From Nocardia colli (lineage in GTDB: Bacteria > Actinomycetota > Actinomycetes > Mycobacteriales > Mycobacteriaceae), in assembly GCF_008704205.1 (NCBI RefSeq), contig NZ_VXLC01000022.1, forward strand, positions 1-64,000: a stretch of DNA of 64,000 bases, in the 5' to 3' direction. The number at the start of each line of letters is the position of its first letter. The stretch's first letter is position 1. A program made the translations under genes and the position numbers. The notes under the pieces were generated by a model, which was not told where the DNA came from, ran no database searches, and was given only the letters and a program-made list of their open reading frames with translations. Of the stretch, positions 17,588 through 28,700 are shown one piece after another.

Positions 17588-19671
17588 ACGCGTCCGGATT
17601 CGACCCGAACGACCACTATTTGGTGTTGTCGCTGGTGTGGTTGCGGCTGCTGCTGCGCCGCGTCGTACAGCGGCACACACCGGTCACTGTCGCCGCGCCG
17701 CGGGAAGTGATCGCGCCAGTGGCCCGTTCGCGCGGCTGGTGGCATGGGCGCACCGAACCGGCCCCGGTTGTTCCGGCCGCGCCGGGCGTTCCGGCCATGC
17801 CGGTGGTGCCGGCGTCGTCGCTGGATGCCGAGATCGCCCAGGCCGCCGAGCAACTCGCGGCCGCCGCACAGCAGAGCGAACCGGAACTCGAATCGTTGCG
17901 CCGGGCGTTCGGATTGAGCGAATTCGAACGCAATGTGCTCTTGCTGTGTGCGGCACCGGAATTGGATACCGGTATCGGTGCACTGCTCGAGGCCGCCTAT
18001 GGCAGCGCCCGCCCCAGCTTCGCGATGGCGATGGACCTGTTCGACGACGCCGCATGGGATGTGCGATCCCCGCAGCGTCCGCTGCGCTACTGGCAACTCG
18101 TCGGCGCCGTGGCCGAACCGATGTCCACCGGTGCACCGCTGCGGGTCGATGAGCGAATCCTGCACGCGATCAAGGGCTTACACCACCTCGACGCGCGGCT
18201 GGCGATGTCGATGGAGCCGGTCGCGGCCAGGGCCGCGTTGCCGGCGAGCCAGCAGCAGGTCGCCGATTCCGCGGTGCACCTGATCGGGCGCGCGGCCCAG
18301 ACCGGTGAGCTCCCGGTGGTACAGGTGGTCGGCACGCACGCACCCGACCGCACCGGGGTGGCCGCCGCGATCGCGGCGGCATTGCGGCTCGAGCTGTACC
18401 GGGTGCGGATCTCGGCGCTGGCCGCGGTGCCGGTCGCCGAGATCGATACCCTGGCCCGGCTGTGGCATCGCGAAACCCTGCTGGCGCCACGGGCGTTGCT
18501 GTTCGAGGACGACGGCGCCGACGAGCACGCCGCGCTGCGGCAGTCGCGGGCGATGTTCGTGCGCCGCAGCGGCGGGCTGGTGCTGTCCAGTGCGCCGGAC
18601 CTGAGCCCGGATATGCCTGCCCCGACGGTGAGCCTGGAAGTCGCGCGGCCCACCGGCACCGAACAGTACGAGTTGTGGACATGGGCGCTGGGTTCCGAGC
18701 AGCGGGCACAAGTGGGGGTGCTGGCCGAGCAGTTCCGGCTCGACGGCCCCGAGATCGCCCGGATCGTCGGCTACACTGAACTACCCGCCGATCCCGACGC
18801 CGCGACCCGGGCCCTGCAGAACGCGGCCCGGCAATCGCTGCGGCCACGGCTCGAGAAACTGGCCACCCGGGTGCGCCCGGTCGCGACCTGGGACACCCTC
18901 GTGCTGCCCGAGACCGAACTCGATCAGCTGCATCAGATAGCCGAACAGGTCGCGCACCGCTCAACGGTGTACGCGCAGTGGGGTTTCGGCGCGCGGATGA
19001 ACCGCGGGCTCGGCATCAACGCGTTGTTCGCCGGGGAGTCCGGGACCGGTAAGACGATGGCCGCCGAGGTGCTGGCCAATGCGCTGGGCTTGGATCTGTA
19101 CCGGATCGATCTGTCCGGTGTGGTGGACAAATACGTCGGTGAGACACCCAAACACGTGCGCACCATCTTCGACTGGGGCGAGGCAGGCGAGGCGATCCTG
19201 TTCTTCGACGAATGCGATGCCATCTTCGGCAAACGCAGCGAGGTCAAGGACGCCCACGACCGGTACGCCAATATCGAGATCGACTACCTGCTGCAGCGGA
19301 TGGAAACCTATCGCGGCCTTGCCATCCTGGCCACGAACATGCGCGACGCGGTGGACCGAGCGTTCCTGCGCAGGCTGCGGTTCGTAGTGAACTTCCCGTT
19401 CCCCGCGGTCGCCGATCGGGAACGCATGTGGCGCATCGCGTTTCCCGCCGACACCCCGGTCGGTGCGTTGGATTACCCACGGCTGGCCCGGATTTCGCTG
19501 ACCGGGGCCGCGATCACCGACGCGGCACTGGGCGCGGCGTTCCGCGCCGCCTCGCACGGCGGGGTGGTCGGGATGGCCGACGTGCTCGCCGCAGCGCGCG
19601 ATCAGCTGCGCAAACAGAGCCGTCCGGTCAACGAGGCCGATTTCCGTATCGAGCAGGGGGTGCCCGCGTGA
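17584..19671 (+). CDS. eCIS AAA+ ATPase (Afp15-like)
   Basis: The 695-residue protein starts at the overlapping ATG; an upstream in-frame extension lies inside the DUF4255 gene. The N-terminal 450 residues include a degenerate first ATPase-like region. The active AAA+ module has Walker A GESGTGKTMAAEVL (near 484), Walker B ILFFDECDAIFGKRSEV (near 540) and sensor ATNMRDAVDRAFLRRLRF. Afp15-type ATPases are needed for particle assembly or stability and are not part of the mature particle. Confidence 0.93.
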   Translation: MNASGFDPNDHYLVLSLVWLRLLLRRVVQRHTPVTVAAPREVIAPVARSRGWWHGRTEPAPVVPAAPGVPAMPVVPASSLDAEIAQAAEQLAAAAQQSEPELESLRRAFGLSEFERNVLLLCAAPELDTGIGALLEAAYGSARPSFAMAMDLFDDAAWDVRSPQRPLRYWQLVGAVAEPMSTGAPLRVDERILHAIKGLHHLDARLAMSMEPVAARAALPASQQQVADSAVHLIGRAAQTGELPVVQVVGTHAPDRTGVAAAIAAALRLELYRVRISALAAVPVAEIDTLARLWHRETLLAPRALLFEDDGADEHAALRQSRAMFVRRSGGLVLSSAPDLSPDMPAPTVSLEVARPTGTEQYELWTWALGSEQRAQVGVLAEQFRLDGPEIARIVGYTELPADPDAATRALQNAARQSLRPRLEKLATRVRPVATWDTLVLPETELDQLHQIAEQVAHRSTVYAQWGFGARMNRGLGINALFAGESGTGKTMAAEVLANALGLDLYRIDLSGVVDKYVGETPKHVRTIFDWGEAGEAILFFDECDAIFGKRSEVKDAHDRYANIEIDYLLQRMETYRGLAILATNMRDAVDRAFLRRLRFVVNFPFPAVADRERMWRIAFPADTPVGALDYPRLARISLTGAAITDAALGAAFRAASHGGVVGMADVLAAARDQLRKQSRPVNEADFRIEQGVPA

Positions 19672-19937
19672 ATATCCGTGTCGAGGTGGAACGGATTGTC
19701 CTGCACGATCTTCCGGTATCGCAGGCGGATCGGCGGCGGCTGTCGGCGGCGATCGAGGCGGCCATCACCGCACGGCTCGCCGCCGGGGCCGCGCGGTGGG
19801 ATCCGGCCGCGATGGCGGTGCCGGTGGTCGCCGCACCCCCGATCATCTTGTCCGGCAACGGGATCGGTGCGCTGGCCGACGGCATCGCCACCGCCGCGAC
19901 CCAGGCGATCGGGCAGTCCGGCGGGGGGCGGCCATGA
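19668..19937 (+). CDS. Small conserved eCIS-associated protein
   Basis: The 89-residue protein starts at a GTG overlapping the ATPase stop. The opening IRVEVERIVLHDLPVSQADR followed by an amphipathic helix and a Gly/Ala tail is a pattern I associate with short proteins between ATPase and tube-initiator genes in eCIS loci. The function is unknown; the fixed position suggests a role in particle assembly. Confidence 0.7.
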   Translation: MNIRVEVERIVLHDLPVSQADRRRLSAAIEAAITARLAAGAARWDPAAMAVPVVAAPPIILSGNGIGALADGIATAATQAIGQSGGGRP

Positions 19938-20575
19938 CGGTGTCACCACGGGTGATCAGCGGCGGAATCGTCCTCGTCCCGTCCAGCGGGCCGATGCGGA
20001 CCTTCCCGCTGCAATACAATCCGGATTCGGTCAACCGTTCGCTGCAACCCCAAGCCACCGGCGCGTCCGGTCAGGACCGCTCCGAAGCGTTGCGGCTCAA
20101 AGGCCCGGCGACCGAAACCTACACTGTCGAGGCCGAATTCGACCTCACCGACGCGATGGCGGCGGCCGCGACCAACCCGGGGCCGGTGCGCGACGGGCTG
20201 CACCCGCAGCTGGCGTTCCTGACCGGGCTGATCAACCCGACCTTCGCGACCCTGCGCGACAACGACGCGCTGGCGCGGGCCGGGACGCTCGAGATCATCC
20301 CCGCCGAAGCGCCGCTGACCTTGTTCGTGTGGAGCAGGCACCGGATCGTCCCGGTGCGCGTCACCGGCCTGACCATCGTCGAGGAAGCCTTCGATGCCGC
20401 GCTCAACCCGATCCGGGCCAAGGTATCGCTCACCATGCGGGTGCTCACCGTCAACGACCTGCCCTACGACCACCCCGGTTCGACGATCTTCCTGAACCAT
20501 CTGCGCGCCACCGAACGGCTCGCCGCACCCGGTTCGGCCTCGTTGAGCCAACTCGGCATCACCACCATCGGATAA
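19934..20575 (+). CDS. eCIS tube-initiator protein (CIS tube/Afp7 N-terminal type)
   Basis: The 213-residue protein has LVPSSGPMRTFPLQYNPDS near the N-terminus, a hallmark of the family linking tube to hub. Later come ETYTVEAEFDLTDAM and PVRVTGLTIVEEAFDAALNP. In Afp the equivalent part is fused to a LysM domain in Afp7; here the LysM part is a separate gene (20589). Confidence 0.88.
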   Translation: MTVSPRVISGGIVLVPSSGPMRTFPLQYNPDSVNRSLQPQATGASGQDRSEALRLKGPATETYTVEAEFDLTDAMAAAATNPGPVRDGLHPQLAFLTGLINPTFATLRDNDALARAGTLEIIPAEAPLTLFVWSRHRIVPVRVTGLTIVEEAFDAALNPIRAKVSLTMRVLTVNDLPYDHPGSTIFLNHLRATERLAAPGSASLSQLGITTIG

Positions 20576-20588
20576 GGAGGGAGCAACC

Positions 20589-20915
20589 ATGCCACCCGCA
20601 CCGTTTCCCCCGTCGAGCCGCTACGCCGGCGTGCAAGTGACCACCTATACCGCCCTGAACGGGCGGGTATACCCGTATCTGCGGCGTCGGTTCTGCCCGG
20701 ATCCGGACCGACTCGCACAGATCGGCACTCACACCGTCGTCGAAGGTGATCGGCTCGATCGGATCGCGGCCGCCGCGATCGGTGATCCGACCCAGTTCTG
20801 GCAACTGTGCGACGCCAACCGGGCCGTGCGCCCCGATGAACTAACCGAGCGGATCGGACGCCGGTTGCGGATCACGCTGCCCGACGGATTCGGGGGTGGG
20901 TTCGGTGGTGCTTGA
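20589..20915 (+). CDS. LysM-type tail protein (Afp7 C-terminal type)
   Basis: The 108-residue protein has a LysM/tail-X-like core GTHTVVEGDRLDRIAAAAIG and then FWQLCDANRAVRPDEL and LRITLPDG. It clamps tube initiator to hub in related particles and is unlikely to bind peptidoglycan here. AAGGAGGG precedes the ATG. Its 3' end overlaps the hub gene by up to 20 bp. Confidence 0.88.
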   Translation: MPPAPFPPSSRYAGVQVTTYTALNGRVYPYLRRRFCPDPDRLAQIGTHTVVEGDRLDRIAAAAIGDPTQFWQLCDANRAVRPDELTERIGRRLRITLPDGFGGGFGGA

Positions 20916-22044
20916 GCGGGTGCAGTTATCGCTGATGATCGGGCCGGTGGTGCCGATTCCGGCGCCGAAGATCGCGATGGAGGCGTTGACCTCGGTCGAG
21001 GTGACCACCTCCGAGGACGGCACCGGCTTCCAGCTCGACTTCGCACTCGGCAATCGGTCACCGTTGCAGACGTTGTTCCTGATCACCGGCGGCGTCCCGA
21101 TCCTGTTCATGCGGGTCATCATCGAGGTCACCGTCAACGGTGAATCCACGGTGCTCGCCGACGGAGTGATCGTCGATCACCAGATCGGCGCGGGCACCGA
21201 CGACACCCATTCGCGGCTGGTGATCATCGGCCAGGACATCAGCGTGCTGATGGACAAACAGGACTTCAGCGGCATTCCGTTCCCCGCGATGCCCGCCGAG
21301 GCCAGGGTGGCGCTGCTACTGGCCAAATACGCGCTGTTCGGAGTGATTCCGGCGATCGTGCCCAGCGTGTTCGTGCACGTGCCACTGCCCACCGGCAACA
21401 TCCCCAGCCAGCGCGGCACCGACCTGGCCTACATCCGATACCTGGCCGATCAGGTCGGCTACGTGTTCTACATCGACCCCGGTCCCAAACCCGGCACCAA
21501 CGTCGCCTACTGGGGGCCACGGATCAAGGTCGGCGTCCCCCAGCCCGCACTCAACGTCGATATGGACGCCCACACCAACGTGCAGACGCTGTCGTTCCGG
21601 TTCGACTCGAAGAAGAACAAGATCCCCACCGTGTACCTCTACAACGAATTGACCAAAGTAGTGATCCCCGTGCCGATCCCGCCGATTACCCCGCTGAATC
21701 CGCCACTGGGATCGATCCCGCCGCTGCCGACCAGCGTCGCCGATCTGGCGCCGGTGGCCGACAATCTGTCCAAACTCGCTCCGGTGCAAGCGATTCTGAT
21801 CGGCATGGCCAGGGCCGCCGACTACGCCGAGGCGGTAACCGGCACCGGCACCCTCGACGTGATGCGCTACGGGCGGGTGCTGCAGGCCCGCAAGCTCGTC
21901 GGGGTGCGCGGAGTGGGGCCCGCGTTCGACGGACTGCATTACGTCACCCGGGTCACCCACAAGATCTCCCCCGGCAGCTACACCCAGTCGTTCAGCCTGA
22001 GCCGCAACGGCTTGGTCTCCACTGTCCCGGAGGTGCGCGCATGA
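20896..22044 (+). CDS. eCIS hub protein (gp27/late control D-like)
   Basis: The protein has 382 residues from GTG 20896; GTG 20905 or 20908 are equally possible starts. It has the gpD/VgrG N-terminal pattern: SVEVTTSEDGTGFQLDFALGN, DISVLMDKQDF, YIRYLADQVGYVFYIDPG and the C-terminal THKISPGSYTQSFSLSRNG. It forms the trimeric hub carrying the spike. In Afp8 the hub and spike are fused; here the spike is the next gene (ATGA overlap). Confidence 0.9.
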   Translation: MGSVVLERVQLSLMIGPVVPIPAPKIAMEALTSVEVTTSEDGTGFQLDFALGNRSPLQTLFLITGGVPILFMRVIIEVTVNGESTVLADGVIVDHQIGAGTDDTHSRLVIIGQDISVLMDKQDFSGIPFPAMPAEARVALLLAKYALFGVIPAIVPSVFVHVPLPTGNIPSQRGTDLAYIRYLADQVGYVFYIDPGPKPGTNVAYWGPRIKVGVPQPALNVDMDAHTNVQTLSFRFDSKKNKIPTVYLYNELTKVVIPVPIPPITPLNPPLGSIPPLPTSVADLAPVADNLSKLAPVQAILIGMARAADYAEAVTGTGTLDVMRYGRVLQARKLVGVRGVGPAFDGLHYVTRVTHKISPGSYTQSFSLSRNGLVSTVPEVRA

Positions 22045-22580
22045 CGAGCCCTGATCGGGCGGGGGTCCGGTATTACGGCAAATACCGCGGCACCGTCTTG
22101 AACAATATCGATCCCGAACAGCGCGGCCGCGTGCTCGCCCAGGTGCCCGACGTGCTCGGGTTGGTGCCGTCGAGCTGGGCGATGCCGTGTGTGCCGATCG
22201 CCGGAAAACAGCAGGGCACGTTCATGGTTCCGCAGATCGGCGCGGGCGTGTGGATCGAATTCGAACAAGGCGATCCGGACTATCCGATCTGGGTCGGCGG
22301 ATTCTGGGGCAGCGCCGCGGAAGTACCCGCGCTGGCGTTGGTCCCCCCGGCGATCCCGCCGGGACAGAACATCGTCGTGCAGACCACGGCGCAGACCACG
22401 CTGGTGCTCAGCGATGCCGCGCCGACACCGGTGTCGGGTGGGATCGTGTTGCGCAGTCCCGGCGGGGCGACGGTGGTGGTCAACGACTCGGGGATCTACC
22501 TGAGCAACGGCAAAGGCGCGACACTGACCATGGTCGGTCCGACCGTGGCGGTCAACCAGACCGCACTGGTGGTGACCTGA
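22041..22580 (+). CDS. eCIS spike protein (gp5/baseplate assembly V-like)
   Basis: The 179-residue protein has an OB-fold (YYGKYRGTVLNNIDPEQRGR, residues 11-30, and VPQIGAGVWIEFEQGDPDYP) followed by a repetitive beta-helix tail rich in Thr, Val and Gly. There is no lysozyme domain. It is the central spike beneath the hub. Confidence 0.92.
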   Translation: MTSPDRAGVRYYGKYRGTVLNNIDPEQRGRVLAQVPDVLGLVPSSWAMPCVPIAGKQQGTFMVPQIGAGVWIEFEQGDPDYPIWVGGFWGSAAEVPALALVPPAIPPGQNIVVQTTAQTTLVLSDAAPTPVSGGIVLRSPGGATVVVNDSGIYLSNGKGATLTMVGPTVAVNQTALVVT

Positions 22581-22903
22581 TGCCCGGGCCGCTGCTGCAC
22601 CTGGGCGCACAGGTGAAATGCATGCACGCGGGCACCGCGACCCCGGCGTCGGTGAATCCACGGGTCACGGTATCCGCGCAGCCGACCACGCTGCTGTCGG
22701 TGCCGTATCTGATCGCCGGCTGCGCGTTGCCGCCGCCGATCGCGGCCAACGGGCCGTGCGTGACCGGGCAATGGATCACCGGCACCACCAGGGTCACCTC
22801 CAACGGGCAACCGCTGGCCATTCTCGGCGGCACCTCGATCTGCGCGCCCTCGGGCACGCCGATGCTGCCGCTGTCCGCACAAACCAGGGTGGTGGCGTTA
22901 TGA
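22580..22903 (+). CDS. PAAR-like tip protein
   Basis: The 107-residue protein begins MPGPLLHLGAQVKCMHAG and has paired Cys and Pro-Thr repeats typical of the PAAR/DUF4280-like cone. Examples are CALPPPIAANGPCVTG and ILGGTSICAPSGTP. It would sharpen the spike tip, probably with a bound metal ion. Its ATG shares one base with the preceding stop. Confidence 0.85.
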   Translation: MPGPLLHLGAQVKCMHAGTATPASVNPRVTVSAQPTTLLSVPYLIAGCALPPPIAANGPCVTGQWITGTTRVTSNGQPLAILGGTSICAPSGTPMLPLSAQTRVVAL

Positions 22904-23271
22904 CCGAACGCGTGGATATCGCGTACCCGTACGGATTCGACACCCGCGGGCGCACCGCGAGCGCCGACTATCCCGCGCATGTCCGTCAGATGATCGAACA
23001 ACTGCTGCTGACCCGCCCCGGGGAACGGGTCAACCGGCCCGACTTCGGCGCGGGACTCGAACGCCACGTCTTCGGACCCAGCAGTCCCGAGGTCGCCGCC
23101 GCGGTCGAGCTGAGTTTGCAGACGGCACTGGCGCGTTGGCTCGGTGACGTGATCGAGGTGCGGGCCCTGCAGGTGATCAGCGAGGACGCCACCTTGCTGG
23201 TGCGCATCGAATATCTGCTGCGCGCCCTCGGCGAGACGCGCACCGAGGACATCGAAGTGGGGACGCCATGA
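22900..23271 (+). CDS. GPW/gp25-family baseplate protein (Afp9-like)
   Basis: The 123-residue protein carries the gp25 core IEQLLLTRPGERVNRPDFG and then a helix–strand ending in LVRIEYLLR. gp25 proteins nucleate the sheath on the baseplate. It is coupled by ATGA to both neighbours. Confidence 0.93.
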   Translation: MTERVDIAYPYGFDTRGRTASADYPAHVRQMIEQLLLTRPGERVNRPDFGAGLERHVFGPSSPEVAAAVELSLQTALARWLGDVIEVRALQVISEDATLLVRIEYLLRALGETRTEDIEVGTP

Positions 23272-25763
23272 CCGATACCATCATGCTGCGCTGCCGCGAC
23301 GAACACCGTCGCGGGCTCGTTCGCCGCGATCCGCGCCTCAACGGGCTCGACTATCTGGAGGTGTCACCGGATCAGCGGCATCTGACGGTGTACTTCCTGG
23401 ACAAGGCGCCCGCGGATCTGATGCTGGGCAATCTGCGCGTCACCGGCGGTCGCCGGATCACCGATATCCGGGTGGCCGGATTCTCGGTGTGCGCCAACGA
23501 GGATCCCGAACGCGACGACTGCCTCACCGTCGAGCTGGATCGGGCCGGGGATTTCTCCCGCTACCGGCTCGAGATCGTGCAGGCCGACCCGTACGGGTAT
23601 CCGACCGCGACCCGCCATCCCGGCTTCGACCCCCGCTACTACGCGCTCGAGTTCAGCTTCAAGGTCGACTGCCCCACCGAGTTGGACTGCCTGCCGGTGC
23701 CGTGCCCGCCGCCGGTGTGGCCGCAACCCGATATCCGGTATCTGGCCAAGGATTACCAGAGTTTCACCGACCTGCTGCTGGACCGGATGACAGTCCTGGC
23801 CCCCGGCTGGCGCGAACGCAGCGCCGCGGATATGTATGTGATGCTGCTCGAGGTGCTCGCCTACGTCGGTGATCACCTCAGCTATCGGCAGGACGCGATC
23901 GCGACCGAGGCATATCTGACGACGGCGCGGTTGCGGACCTCGGTGCGCAGGCACGCCCGCCTGGTCGACTACCGCATGCACGAAGGCGCCAGCGCCCGGG
24001 TGTGGGTCGTGGTGGAAACAACCCACGATCTGGACGCGCCGATCGCATTCGTCACCGACCTCGACGCACTGCTGCCCGGTGCCCCTTCGACGCTGAAACC
24101 CGATGCGCTGGAACGGATTCCGGCCGACAAGTACCTGTGGTACGAACCGGTGTTGGCGCAGCCGATCCGGCGCGACCGCTCCACCATCCACTTCTACACC
24201 TGGGGCGACAGCGACTGCTGCCTGCCCGCGGGAACCACCGCCGCGACACTGGTCGACGTCGTCGACAAGGACGGCGCCAGCCTGCTGGGGTTGGCGGCCG
24301 GGGATGTGCTGGTGTTCGAAGAGATCCTCGGACCCGGCACCGGCCTGGCCGCCGACGCCGACCTCAGTCACCGCCACGCCGTGCGCGTGACCGAGGTACG
24401 CCGGGAGACCGATCCGCTCACCCACACCGCGATCGTCGAAATCGGCTGGGCCGCTGCGGATGCGCTGCCGTTCCCACTGTGTCTGTCCGCGATCGGGCCG
24501 CCGCCGGCGTGCGTGGTGCTGGATCCGGTCAGTGTGGTGCGCGGCAATGTCATCCTGGCCGATCACGGCCGAACCACCGGCGAAGGACTCGGCGCGGTGC
24601 CTACCGTCTCGCGGGTGCAACCGTGCCAGGACGGCTGCCCGGATCCGCCGGTGCTGCGGCCGGGGCCCTACCGGCCCGCGCTCACCGGCACTCCGCTGTC
24701 CTATCGCGTACCGTTCGGGCCTGCCGCGCCCGCCGCCGCGATCACCGCCGCCGATCCGCGGGCCGCACTGCCGCAACTACAACTGACCAGCACCGACCAC
24801 GGAGTCGACGCGGTGTGGGTACCACGTCCCGACCTGCTCCACAGCGGCCCCGGCGACCGGCACCTGGTGATCGAAACCGACGATGAGGCCATCGCGCACC
24901 TGCGTTTCGGCGACGACACCCTCGGCCGCGCCCCCGCCGCCACCGAAAAGTTCCACGCCGACTACCGGGTCGGTGCGGGACCGGTCGGCAATGTCGGGCC
25001 CGACAGCATCCGGCACCTGGTGACCGGCACCGTCGTCCACGGTGCGACGGTGCGGATCCACAATCCGCTGCCCGCCGTCGGCGGGTCGGCGCCGGAATCG
25101 GTCACCGATGTCAAGAAGTTCGCGCCGCGCGCCATGCACCGCGACCGGCAGCGCGCCATCACCCCCGCCGACTACGCCGAACTCACCATGCGCGAGTTCC
25201 CGGCGCGGGTGCAGCGCGCCGCCGCCGAACAACGCTGGACCGGCAGCTGGTACGAGATGCGGGTCGGGGTGGATTCGTTCGGGGCGTTCGACCCGTGCCC
25301 GGATCTGCTCGCCGACATCGCCACCCGCCTCGACCATTACCGCAGGATCGGCCACGACGTGGCCGTGCGGCCCGCCATCAATATCGGACTCGAGATCGAC
25401 CTGCTGATCTGCGTCGACGAGGGCTACCGGCGCGCCGATATCGCGCGAATCCTCTACGCCCGCCTCGGTAATCGCCGCCTCGGCGACGGCACACTCGGCA
25501 TGTTCCATCCCGACGCGGTCACCTTCGGCGCGAACGTCGCCGCATCGACCCTGGTCGCGGTCGCCGCCGCGCTGCCCGGAGTCGGCAACGCCGAGGTAAC
25601 CCGGCTGCGCCGGTACGGCCAGTCCACGGTGCCCGCCGACGCGAAAGACCTGCCCGACAACGGAGTACTGCGGATGCGGCCGATGGAGATCCCGCGGCTG
25701 GACAACGATCCCGCCGCACCCGAACACGGCATCCTGCGACTGGATCTGCGAGGTGGACGATGA
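23268..25763 (+). CDS. Baseplate J-like wedge protein (Afp11-like)
   Basis: The 831-residue protein opens with a beta-rich part, then the wedge signature PDIRYLAKDYQSFTDLLLDR and AADMYVMLLEVLAYVGDHLSYRQDAIATEAYL. The C-terminal third has RAITPADYAELTMREFPARVQRA and LGNRRLGDGTLGMFHPD, as in gpJ-type wedge proteins. It forms a baseplate wedge with the next gene product. Confidence 0.92.
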   Translation: MTDTIMLRCRDEHRRGLVRRDPRLNGLDYLEVSPDQRHLTVYFLDKAPADLMLGNLRVTGGRRITDIRVAGFSVCANEDPERDDCLTVELDRAGDFSRYRLEIVQADPYGYPTATRHPGFDPRYYALEFSFKVDCPTELDCLPVPCPPPVWPQPDIRYLAKDYQSFTDLLLDRMTVLAPGWRERSAADMYVMLLEVLAYVGDHLSYRQDAIATEAYLTTARLRTSVRRHARLVDYRMHEGASARVWVVVETTHDLDAPIAFVTDLDALLPGAPSTLKPDALERIPADKYLWYEPVLAQPIRRDRSTIHFYTWGDSDCCLPAGTTAATLVDVVDKDGASLLGLAAGDVLVFEEILGPGTGLAADADLSHRHAVRVTEVRRETDPLTHTAIVEIGWAAADALPFPLCLSAIGPPPACVVLDPVSVVRGNVILADHGRTTGEGLGAVPTVSRVQPCQDGCPDPPVLRPGPYRPALTGTPLSYRVPFGPAAPAAAITAADPRAALPQLQLTSTDHGVDAVWVPRPDLLHSGPGDRHLVIETDDEAIAHLRFGDDTLGRAPAATEKFHADYRVGAGPVGNVGPDSIRHLVTGTVVHGATVRIHNPLPAVGGSAPESVTDVKKFAPRAMHRDRQRAITPADYAELTMREFPARVQRAAAEQRWTGSWYEMRVGVDSFGAFDPCPDLLADIATRLDHYRRIGHDVAVRPAINIGLEIDLLICVDEGYRRADIARILYARLGNRRLGDGTLGMFHPDAVTFGANVAASTLVAVAAALPGVGNAEVTRLRRYGQSTVPADAKDLPDNGVLRMRPMEIPRLDNDPAAPEHGILRLDLRGGR

Positions 25764-28700
25764 GCACTGGATGTGGCACAAACCCCTGCGGCTGCGATAA
25801 CTGCTGCACCGGAATCGCGGTCGCGACACCGATGCCGGTGGCCAACCGGCCCGGACTGCCTGCCTTGACCTACCGGGTGGGCACCCACCCGCAATTCCTG
25901 GCCAGCATGCGCGCGCGCCTGGGCAGCTCCGAGGTGCCCGCCCTGGCCGCGCTCACCACCCGCGAACCCTCGGACCTGTCCCTGGCGCTGCTCGACGGCT
26001 GGGCCACCGTCGCCGATGTGCTCACCTTCTACACCGAACGCATCGCCAACGAAGGGTTCCTGCGCACCGCCACCGAGGAGTTTTCGGTGCGCCGCCTGGC
26101 CGAACTCGTCGGCTACCGGCCGCGCCCCGGACTGTCGGCCTCGGCGTATCTGGCGTTCACAGTCACCCCGAAGCAACGGGTGCCGATCCCGGCGGGCACC
26201 AAAGCCCAGCAGATCCCGGAACCGGGACAACTGCCCGCAACCTTCGAAACCGCCGAACCTGTTGTCGGATACGGGAATCTGAGCGCATTGACCGTCCGGC
26301 GCAGGCAACCGCAACTGCTGATCGCCGAAACCCTGCGCGACACCAAACACTTGGTGCTCGAGGGTGCGCTGACCGATCTGCGCGACGGCGACCGGATCAT
26401 CGTCGAAGCAGGCAACGTGCCGGTGATCTACGAGGTCACCCACGTCGCGGTCGACGCCCCGGCCGGCCTCACCACGGTCGCGGTCAAGCTCCTGGACAAG
26501 CAGCGCAAGCTCCCGTCGCTGGCCAGATCCTGGCGCACCGCACCTGTCGCCGCGCACACCGACGACGAGGCGCGGATCCAGGACGGAGAAACCCCTTCCC
26601 GGCTCGAACTGCTGGTCGGCGCACTGCGCAAACCGGCGTCGGTGCCACCCGCCGACGCCGCCGATCTCCCGCGCGACCTGCGTGATCTGCTCGGCGCCGA
26701 CAAAGCGGGCGTCAGCGCGCTGCTCGGTGATCTCGTCCCCGAGATCGCGGGCACCCTCGACAGCGCGCTGGCCCACAGCACCGCGGCCAACTCCTCACCT
26801 TCCACCATTACCCGAATGCGGTTGAGCGCCATACTCTTCGGCGCCACGGCACCGAAGTTCCCGATCTACGACGGGGGAAGGATCACGGGCTACATCGATC
26901 CCAAGGAGATCAAGCTCCCCGTGAATCCCCCCGTCTGCGGAGGCGGCGACGCACAAGAACGCGGCGAGGCGCACAAAGCGGACGCGGACCCGAAACCCGA
27001 ATACGAAGACCATCCGACGATCAATCCGCCGAACTACGATCCCGGCACCACACTGGATCTGGATGCCGTCTATCCGGCCGTCACCGCGGGCAGCACCATC
27101 GTGCTGATCAACCCGAAGGTGAACGTCCCGGTCGCCACCCGCGAAGTCAGAGCCACCGAGACGGTGACCGCCAATATCCTCGGCCTGTCCACCAAGGTCA
27201 GCAGACTCACCCTGGACAAGGTATGGCCCGACGGCGGCGACACCAAAACCCTGCACCAGGTACTCGACAACACCGTCGTGCTCGCCCAACCCGAAGTACT
27301 CACCCCCGCCGGGGAATCGCTGGACCACAAAGACATCGGCTGCCCACCACGGGCACAGCTCTATGCCGGCGCACGGTCGATGATCTACGACGATCCCGGC
27401 ATCTCCTGTGACACACTGGAATTGGATGGACTGTTCCCGGAACTGACCCCGGGCCGCCGGCTGATCGTCACCGGTGAACGCACCGACGCCGCCATCCGAG
27501 CCGGTCAAGACCCCGACGCCGACGACGCCGGACCCACCGGCGTACGCGGCGAGGAACTGGTCATGGTCGCCGCGGTCGAACATCATTCCGCCCGCAAACT
27601 GGTGTGCCACAGCGGCGGTAGCCGCTCCGACGGCGAATACTACTGCGAGACCATCGACCTGCCCGGCGACACCGTGCACACCTTCGTGCGCCTGTCCGCG
27701 CCATTGGCATTCACCTACCTGCGCTCGAGTGTGGTCATCTACGGCAACGTCGCCCCCGCCACACACGGCGAAACCCGCGGCGAGATCCTCGGATCCGGTG
27801 ACCCCACCAAGGAATTCGCGCGTTACCCGCTCAAACAACCACCACTGACCTACCTGCCCGCCCCCACCAGCGCGGGCGCGAGCGCCGCGCTCGAGGTGTT
27901 CGTCGACCAAGTGCGCTGGCACGAGGCCGACAGTCTCCTGGACATCGGCCGCGACGACCGCGGCTACGTCATCGACACCGACGACGACGGCAACACCGCG
28001 GTCGTCTTCGGCGCGGCCCGCCCACCCACCGGCATCGAGAACATCCGCGCCCAATACCGCAGTGGCATAGGACTTTCCGGTAACGCCGCCGCGGGAACCA
28101 TCGCCACCCCCCTTGATCAACTGCTCGGGGTCACCGCGGTCACCAACCCGCTCCCGGCCACCGGCGGCACGGACCGCGACCGCCGCGAGACCGTGCGCCG
28201 CAACGCCGCGGTCAGCGTGCAGGCCCTCGACCGGCTCGTGTCGGTCTCCGATTACGCCGATTTCGCCAGCGCCTTCGCCGGAATCGGCGCGGCCACCGCC
28301 CGCGAACTCTCTGATGGGCGGCGGCTGGTCGTGCACGTGACCATCGCCGGCATCGACGACGCGCCGATCGCGCCGACCTCCGCGCTCGCCGCGAATCTGC
28401 GGCGCGCGCTGCGCGAACTCGGCGACCCGGATCAGGAGGTGCAGGTCGCGATCCGCACCCTGCGCGCGCTGGCCGTCTCGGCGAAGGTGCGCATCGATCC
28501 CGACCGGGTGTGGGCCGACGTCGAACCCGTCCTCCGCGCCCGGCTGCTGGCCGTATTCGGCCCTGGCACACGGAATATCGGTCGATCCGTCGCGCAAGCG
28601 GCAGTGCTGGCCGCGATCCACTCCGTGCCCGGGGTCGTCTACGCCGATCTGAGCATTCTGGATTCGATCGGGGAAACCGAACTCATCTCCGCGGATCCGA

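Noticed and set aside
23364-24776. Long minus-strand open frame opposite the baseplate gene.
   Set aside because: Shadow of the baseplate J-like gene; Gly/Arg/Val composition and no recognisable domain.
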